Position numbers and translations under genes: made by a program
Source: Fragum whitleyi
Taxonomy: Eukaryota; Mollusca; Bivalvia; Cardiida; Cardiidae
Assembly: GCA_948146395.1 (NCBI GenBank)
Contig: OX411552.1
Coordinates: 14,244,957 to 14,308,956, forward strand
DNA length: 64,000 nt
Reading direction: 5' to 3'
Notes under the pieces: generated by a model
Database searches by the model: none
Seen by the model: only the letters and a program-made list of their open reading frames with translations
Told to the model about the DNA's origin: nothing
Shown: one piece after another, positions 12,101 through 21,100 of the stretch
Layout: every line of letters starts with the position of its first letter
How positions within the stretch are numbered: the first letter of the stretch is position 1

Positions 12101-15100
12101 GAATAGATTTCTAGGTCTTAACGAACGCGTAATACGTTTTTAAAATTCATTGATGTCAGTGAAATCGTGGATTAATACCGATTTTTATTTTGAATGTAGT
12201 TGTTGATCTTATCACATTTAGTGTTTGGAATGAATGAATGAATGAATGAATGAATGAATGAATGAATGAATGAATGAATGAATGAATGAATGAATGAATG
12301 AATGAATGAATGAATGAATGAATGAATGAATGAATGAATGAATGAATGGGGCGCTGATTGAGAGATTTAGAATTATTTTGATTGTATTGTCAGCCAATTT
12401 CACGACATGATAAACTGTAAGAGAAAAGAAGATATCAACAAAATACTATCTTATAATTGACAGGTACTAAAGTTTAATGATCGTATACAATAAAGTTGGT
12501 ATACACAAAGAGATTTTTTTTTCTTCAAACCATTTAACAGGGATCCTGCTGTTTTATTTTACAACCATATGACAACGTGTGTAAATTAAATCTAACATTT
12601 ACTATTGTTTATTTAAACTAACGATACGTTACCCAACAAATAAGGAAAATCATTTCGGACAAAAACTGTTTACAACATTTAATTTTTGGGTTTAATATTC
12701 GGATATCTTTTACAGGTCAGTTGGATCACCCCGAATATCTAGTGTTCGAACTATCGAAGGTCGATCATTTTACAGACAGACTAGAGTTTATCCGCTTTAG
12801 ATATAAAACACAATGGCACCTGTTTGAAATAGGTAATGTTACTTGTATTTTTTTATTTTCAAAAAGTAGTTTGTAAGGTATTCGATACATCAACACAAGG
12901 CTTTACGAGGGATGAGTGCAACCCTATTGTAAGTGCCTATATATTTATAGGCACTTACAATATATTTATAGGCACTTACAATAGTGTTGCGCTCACCCCT
13001 CGTTTTGTAATTGTCTATGTGCTTATTGTAAATACCTTGAGGATATGCTAGGATTTTCCCCTCAAATATAACATAAGAAAAATGAAACAAGTATATAATG
13101 TTATGAGTCAATACAAACTGCCTAGTGTCTTTGGTATGACTATGTTTCCATGCAATATGTATAGTATGTACATTAGAATTATAGACTTTCTAAAGTGTAG
13201 CAGATATTATGATATTATTACCCTTCACTTTTTACTTAGAATATGTAACTATAAAAGACCTGCAGTCGAGCGTTTTATTCGCCTGTTACTTATTTTCTAC
13301 TCTATATCATTTTATCTACTTTATACATGTATATAAAAAATTTATGGATATTGTCATTTCAGAACAACAACTTAGGGAACTGAATATAGCCTGCAATGAA
13401 CTTACAAATAGGTAGGAATCTGTTCAAACAAAATTAATAGGAAGAAGAGAATGGCCCTTTTCCGTAACTGGGGCCCTAGCGTAGTCTTTTTTCAAAGTTT
13501 AGGACCAATTCAATCGCTTTTCCAAGTAATACGTAATTCATTTTTTTCATTAAAGACAATAATTAAAGTATTCATCTTGAACAAAATTAGCCATATTGGA
13601 TAATCTCCCTTTAATTTCACTCAAAACTCACCCATTGCACTCGTTCAATTTTATTCCAAAATCATTCATCTTGTCAATTTCACGATGTTACTTACTGTAT
13701 AAGCATAAATACGTAAGTAATTTCATAATCAACCAAGTTAAGTAGTTAGCCAAAATTTTCTAATACTTGTCTTCAATTGTTGTGGTAAAGCCCTAAGTCA
13801 AGGTTTTCTAATACTTGTCTCCAATTGTTTTGGCAGTATATCCTTGAAGAATCTCATGGAGACGTTACTTGCTGTCGGCAATTATTTGAATGGTAATACA
13901 GACTTCGGTCAAGCGGACGGTTACGCCATAGATGTTCTTAACAGACTTAAAGATACACAAGAAAAGGTAAAATAACTCGAGTTTTTGGCGTAGTAGGGCA
14001 AAAGTCAAGGGTTATTAAAGCCAGTGGAGAGATACAGGCCCTATTTGGCCTCGTGTTCACTTTTTCTCCGAATATTCTTCATTTTTAAATCGGACGGTGC
14101 AGCAGTGCGCATTTATAGATACCGTTTTCCAGACATCCAGTCTGTTTGACCCACTACATTTTTACCTTTATGTTCTGAGCAATGTATTCAAACCAAATTA
14201 TGTGTTTTCAAACACCGAAGAAACGGCCTTTTCAATTACTACAAACTTTGTTTTTATCTTATTTACTTTTCGACAAATAGAGAAGAGGCTAATACAAAAT
14301 TTTATGTAATTTTCGCTTTTAGTAATTACCAGTTAGTATTTTCAGTGTTTATAACAAGATTTTCGGTTGAGTAAAGGAGTTGAAACGTACAATAGGTTAA
14401 CTGTATAATAAATTTGTAGCACTTACAATATTACTGCTCTGATTTTTTTCTCGAACGGTCATTTACCAGTTGTAGGGCTGACAGCCAATCAAATTCTGTT
14501 ATGAATATCACTCGGTCAAAACCCACGCGTAAATTCAGACCACGAGGTAGATGCAAATGGACATCTTCTGCTCGAAATGTGTCAATTAATTGGTCAATGG
14601 TCGTCTGCACTCGGACAGGGAGCGTGGGAAGTTTACTTTTTGTTCGCATTGTGGAATGAGTACTGTTGACTATGTGTTAACAAATAGAAATAATTTTGTA
14701 AATTTGAAATATTTGATTTCAATGAGCACTGATCACGCTCCAATCCTATTTTCAATAAATTCAAATTTGAGTATGAAGAAAAATTATTCAACAACAAATA
14801 AACCGACAACAACATACGATAAACTGATATAGGATAGCAGTAAGAGCGATCTATTTTTAGAACAACTCATGAATAATCATAGAGTGCTGCTAGATTTAAT
14901 CGATTGGTCAGAAACCAAAGATATAAATAGCATAGTTGGCGATTTCACGTGTTTCTTGAGGGAAAATGCATTTATAGTATTTGGGAAAACCCAATGCTTG
15001 AAATACAAACATGTTGGTAATCAAAATTGTAAATAGTTTAATGAAAAATGTTTTGTTGCTAAACAGGCTTTTAAACTCTATAGAGAGAGGAATAGTATTA

Positions 15101-18100
15101 ACAGACAAGCTTGGCGCGTGATCATTATAACTACGTAAAAAAATCTGCTAAGAAATAATTTAGACTAGCAGAGGGCTATCGAATCAGCAAACTTTCAAAT
15201 CGGACCCACGAGGTTGGATGAGCTGGCGATGTCCTCGAAAAGATGGAGTGTTAAGACAAAAAACAGTCAAATTGGGCAAATATTTTACCAACTTTTATTG
15301 TCCAAATTTGAGCCCTTTTGATTGGCGAACTCTTGCACTATCCCAGCCTCTCAATGATGTCCGATTTACAGTGCTGACAGCACTTTGATTTCCGTAGTTG
15401 ATCTTAGACGCCTGATGTATGCTAGTATACGAAACTCATTTAATCGGTACTTTACCACTAGCTTACAATGATATTTTTCAGGATGGAAAGGGGAGTTTAT
15501 TGGAATTTGTGCTGAAAACATACTGTCAAATATACGAGAGTGAGGTTGATATAGGATGTCCTACACGTTTTCGATTACCAGAACCTTCAAATATGAGACA
15601 CGCTGCTCAGGTAAGGGGGATAACCCGTAAAAATGCTATCAAATATTTAAAAGTGAGGTCGACGAAGGGTGCATTACATGTTCTCGATATACGGGACAGA
15701 CTTTCATCTTAGGTTAGGAATATTATAGTACGAGTAGAAGGGGATTTTATTGCGCTTGGACAAATAAATAACAAAATAAGTCCCTATGCTGAAGAAATTG
15801 CTATTTTAAAACGTCATGTTTTGTTCGTTCTGATAGTAAAGTATTTTTTTAAAGTTTCTTAAGTGTAAATGAAATGTTAGTGCCCCCTTTTCTCAGCAAT
15901 TAGGCTTTAATTAATCTGCATTTTTCCTGTTACAGGTCTCGTTTGAAGGTATCCAGGATGCCCTTACTAATCTTCTCTCAGATCTTAAAAATGCACGTGA
16001 AAAGGTGAGGACTAACATGGCATTAATCAGGGGTGTGGAATTGCCATGCCCGATTTGTCCGACACAAACATTTCTACTTCTGGTCAAGCACATTTTTCTA
16101 GGCCACTTACCCGTGGATAAGGAAATACCTGAGCAAATTTTGGAACAGTACTAAAAAGGTCTTGGGGAAAAGGCACCCCTGCATTATTTTATGTTTTGTT
16201 AGTTTGTATGGGGTGGGGTGGGGGGGGTCTAACACCACTTTTAACGGTACATCACCGTGCAATACATAGTCATGGATTCCTCGCTTTTCCACAAATACTC
16301 AAATACTTCCTGTCGTAGCCTCCATCTGCTTAATATTCAAGGGCGTGACTACCATTACGCATTTAACGCAAATGCGTAATACAAATAAACAGTGCACATG
16401 TGGCATATATCATGTATATTCTTTGGTGGTCACCTTCTGAGCCATCTTGTCGAGCCAAGGGTTACGAACGTTTTACTTATCGTATTCGAGAAGATCTTAT
16501 CGATTCGATACCCCTTGACTCGTGAAGATGCTTCTGAGCGCGTCTAAATGATAAAATCCTATTTACGCCTATCGTATTTATTTAAAACTATAACAATTCT
16601 TACAAACTGATAGAAGATTTTTTTGATCAGTGAAAATAAAAGCCTTATAAGTCAAATATAACGTAAGGAATAAATTTTAAAATAGATTCGAAAGTGTCTC
16701 TCCAAATGTAGTTTCATTATTTGGTTTTCAAATATGAAAACTGACTTATGGTTTATTTTCTATCTGAAAAGGTTTTAAAACTGCAAAATATATCATGCAG
16801 TTTTACTATAATTTTAATTGGATCATTATCAATTATATGACGACTAAACAGAATTATAGAAAAAAATACGATTGCCTTATTGACTTTCCTTTGATCAAGT
16901 ATACAAACAAGTTCTATTCTAAAATTTCATTCATTGGGGTATGAAACAAAAATTAAATCTGATCAGAACACGCACTTCTTGGCAAACACAACAAATCTGA
17001 TAATTTGTATTTTTCTCTAGTTACTGGACAAGAAGGCAAGAAAAGATGCAATTCGACCTACAGACAGTTTTCGAGTGACAGCTGAAAACTTTTTTGCTGC
17101 TGGTAAGATGCTGGCTGCAGATGCACCTTGTTTTAAAATACAAGAAATATGAGCCAGTGCGTGACATTTCCAACAATTTTTCATGCATGTAATAGACAGA
17201 CATTGAGCAACCTGGACGGCCATACAATGCAATGAGAATATTTTCTGACTGCCTGAATAGGGGTTAAAACCTTATCTATTTCCAGAGTGCAAAGCGAAGA
17301 CTCTTGTCAGCCTGAGTGGATGCACAGGCTGGCCAGAGGCTTTGCTATGTGTACATACGAAATTGTTGGAAATGTCATGCACTGGCTCATATATTTTTGA
17401 TAAATCAAAATAGACACACGGCTTTTTTGTTATGACTTTGAATTTATTTAATTGTTGCACCGAAATCATTTAGATCGAAAAAATCATTATTCATTCGGTT
17501 TTAAAATGAAATATTTGGACAACACTCAAAAAAAATTTAAAACTTTCCAAAAAATAAGGTTGATAGACGACTCGTTATTGACTCGAATATCCCTATTTAG
17601 AAGACTGATACATTCTAATTATACCTAACGCCATGCCAATATACGGTCTTCTATTTCCAACATAATTTATGTCTAAGTTTCTTTATTTAAACCCCTCAAC
17701 CCGAAAAAGGACCATTTGAGAAGTGCTTTAAATTCGTTCCTGCTCAGGACAACCCATTGCCGATATTTTTTCGCTTTCTGCATTTTTTCTAAAAAGTAAA
17801 ACACCACAGGGCCTACTATCTGGTTGGGTTTGAAATGCAACCCCGAATTCCTCAACATGCATGTCAATTCCAATCTCTTTTTCTAATATTTATTATACTG
17901 AGTTTACACACTGTGCTTTTTCGCATGATAGGTAACATTTTTCTTTTGAAGTAGAAACTCAGTTGCCCAAAATAACATGCTTACTTAAGTCGTTGATCTT
18001 ATCATTTTTAGTGATTTAGGAGCGTTTGTGAATGATTTGCATGAGTGTTTGGAATGAGTGATTGAGCGAATTAGAATTGTTTTGATTGGAATGACAGTCA

Positions 18101-21100
18101 ATTTAAGCCTTTCCTGTTTTACAAAATTCTAGACCTGTCCAAATTCAAAGGTTTTGTAGACGAGAATTTAAAGTGGATTTAATTTGAAAAATAACCATTC
18201 AGAAGGGTAGAAAATAGTGTGGAAAAGAAGAAATTGCTTGTCAGAAGCAATTTCTTCTTTTTTTCACAATGTTTTCTCAATCATAAAATCACAGGCTCGT
18301 AAAAAAGCAGAGATTAAACGGGAAAGGGTTAACGATGTTCTTGCATGTAGCTCACAAATTTACTCTTGTATCTTGTTCAGCCCTAGAGGTTATAGGTTCT
18401 CAAGAGAAGATTTTACAAGATGTCCGTGACGTCTTTCTTCGAACAGCCAGATACTTTCAAGTTGACAATATAGATGTAAGTAAAAAGAATTTTCTGGTTA
18501 AGGTCCCATGTAAGATATTAAGATACAAGATAGATTTATTAAAACAGATTAATGAAATACCTAAAAAACAATGAATGATTTAATTAAACGTCGGTAGATA
18601 CATGTATGTTGAAAGAGTAGATTTACATTGAATTTTTCTTAACTTTTATTGCTTTTATGTCATAATTACCGGTAATAAATGTCTTAAAGTTATTATATTC
18701 CGTGCAATTAAAGAAACGATTTTCAAACTTTTGCAGGTCACTCCCCAGCAATTCTTCCACATTTTCGCCGTATTTCTACACGATTGTAAATACTTCTGGA
18801 AGCTTGCTCATAGACGTCTAGCCAAGGAAAGGTTTGAACTGGAGTTCAAGTTTAAAGGACAATTGGTATTTAAAATTTTTATTTCTCACCAGCTATGAAA
18901 AATGTTTTTAGGTCTTGCAAGATTGCTGTATCGATATTGAATATTGTCGGTTTACGCCCAAAATGCGTAAGTATTGCTTTTACTAAACTGAAATCCACGT
19001 TAGGGTTCTAAAAGTATGGAGAGAATGGGTACATTTAACTACTGGAAATTGTTTTATGCATTGTTTCTTTACTTCATTATTCTCGGACGCCACAACTTTA
19101 CACAAAGCTATAATAATAATAATAATAATGATAATAATAATAATAATAATTATAATAATTATATCTTTATTTCATGAAGGTGAAACATTAAGACAAAACT
19201 TTCAAAATTAACAAATTGAATTTTCTCCTTTTTACAATGTTGCCTTCAGTGAAAGAAAAATTAATGAAAAGTGATAATCTGGTTAATTAATGATATCATG
19301 ATAAAAATGTGAGGAAAGTCGCCGAAATCTAAATCGATGTGTCAGTGCAAAACTATTGTAAGTGCCTATATATTATAGGCACTTACAATAGTGTTGCACT
19401 GACCCCTCGAAATATTCTGATCGGTTTACAACTTGTATCTATTTCCAGTCTGCAGTTGACCTTCATGGTTACGGGAGTTTTAGGGCCGGGGTCACGGAAG
19501 GTATATACTCATCACGGTTGACCGACCCTAAGACATCCACCCTCACACGTGACGAGAAGTTGAACAAGACACCAACAGAGACAACACCCGTGGTACCACC
19601 TAAACCAACACACCAGGACACGAGGAAACTGACAAACAGCACTGACCACCTCGACCATTCACCAAAACCTCTAACCTCAACACCACCATCATCTGAGAAA
19701 CTGTATAAACCTCTACCCAAAACTCCACAGACCTCCGCAAATCATAATCCCACATCACCGAAACTGCAAACACCTAACTATGAAAACCAAAGTGTCTTGA
19801 ATAAATATTATCCTGAACAACCCAGGAATCACAAGGATCAACACTTTGCTAATACGAATGGAAATGGAGGAGGTACAATAGAAAACACAACAGACGGTAG
19901 AGATATTGATAAAGACAAGAAAAATCAACAATTTTCTCTCAGAGCCTGGTTGAAGAAGGAAAGAGAACAAGTGAAACGTGAAATAGAAAGTGATTCTAAC
20001 ACAGAAAGTACGCCCGTAAGTCCAAATAGCAAGAAAAGTAACAATTCTACACGGTCCTTCTCCAAGTTAAAGAATTCTATGATTCAAAAGTTTTCAGGTG
20101 GTCATTCAAACAAACGAGAAGCAAGTTCTAAAGACAGAAAAACAAAAGATAAAAGAACTGATGGATATCCTGAACCGATCGTTGAGCGTCAGGAGATTGC
20201 TGCAGTAAGCAGTCAGTTTAACTCACCTGTGGGGTATTATCCAACAGAACCCGTCCAAAATAGTCCTCTGCAAAACGTGCAATATAATACACCACCACAA
20301 GGTTCACACTATGATCCTCATCAAAATTCACCATTCAACCAACCACAGAGTGTCCATGTGAGGTCGCCGTATAATCAAACAACACAAACAAATCCAGCAC
20401 ACAACACGCCACACACTCATCAAAATGGACAACATTCAAAACCGTTCATGTCGAATAGGAACGACGACTCTTACAATATTCAGAATACGCATTTACAATC
20501 ACCTCCCTTTAATCAATACAAATACGTGTCTCCACGTAATCAATACCTATCGGATCAGGATTACGACTATAACCTATCTAATCCATCTAACCCGGATGTT
20601 GTGATATCTCCTATTGACGATTTAGATCAGGACGATATACAAGAAAACTTTAATGTAAATAGTGTTCCAAATAGATCTGACCAACGTGACACTCCACATA
20701 AAGTAAGTAGATCTGACGAGTTAATGAATACTATGGCCATTGATGCGACGCCAGAACCTACTCAGGTTCAAAGAACAAGTTCAGATAACATCAGAAATCG
20801 TTTGTTCGTACAACAACATAATACACCGACCAAACTTTCACATGTCTCGCCTACGGTTCATAGAGCCCCTAATAATCCAGCTTCTACAAATAATTATGAA
20901 AACCAAATGTCTTATCCATTTCAAAGTGAAAGCACTCCTTTTCATAACAAACAAAAATTTAATGAAATGGGCAACATTGCTGACGGAATGGAGAACTCCA
21001 GCCAGCCTTCGACCAACGAAATAAATACACCGAGACATAATCGCTTTGGCAGGACTAATAAACATTCACCGAACGACAAGAAAGTCACCAGCAGACATCC

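Larger units (their letters stand above)
11824..12418. repeat. ACAGTTAACAACATCG-type element, copy 2, with nested insertion
   Basis: Left end ACAGTTATTAACATCGCG, right end ACGACATGATAAACTGT. It is longer than the 431-bp reference because a 108-bp palindromic element sits inside (11905-12012) and a GAAT tract has expanded (12228-12349). Confidence 0.8.

Noticed and set aside
12218..12403. Minus-strand frame repeating HSFI
   Set aside because: Translation of the (GAAT)n tract inside a repeat element.
18295..18345. Extra formin exon encoding a basic helix (ARKKAEIKRERV)
   Set aside because: It follows an acceptor-like CACAG, but no donor restores phase to exon 12, and exons 11 and 12 already join correctly.
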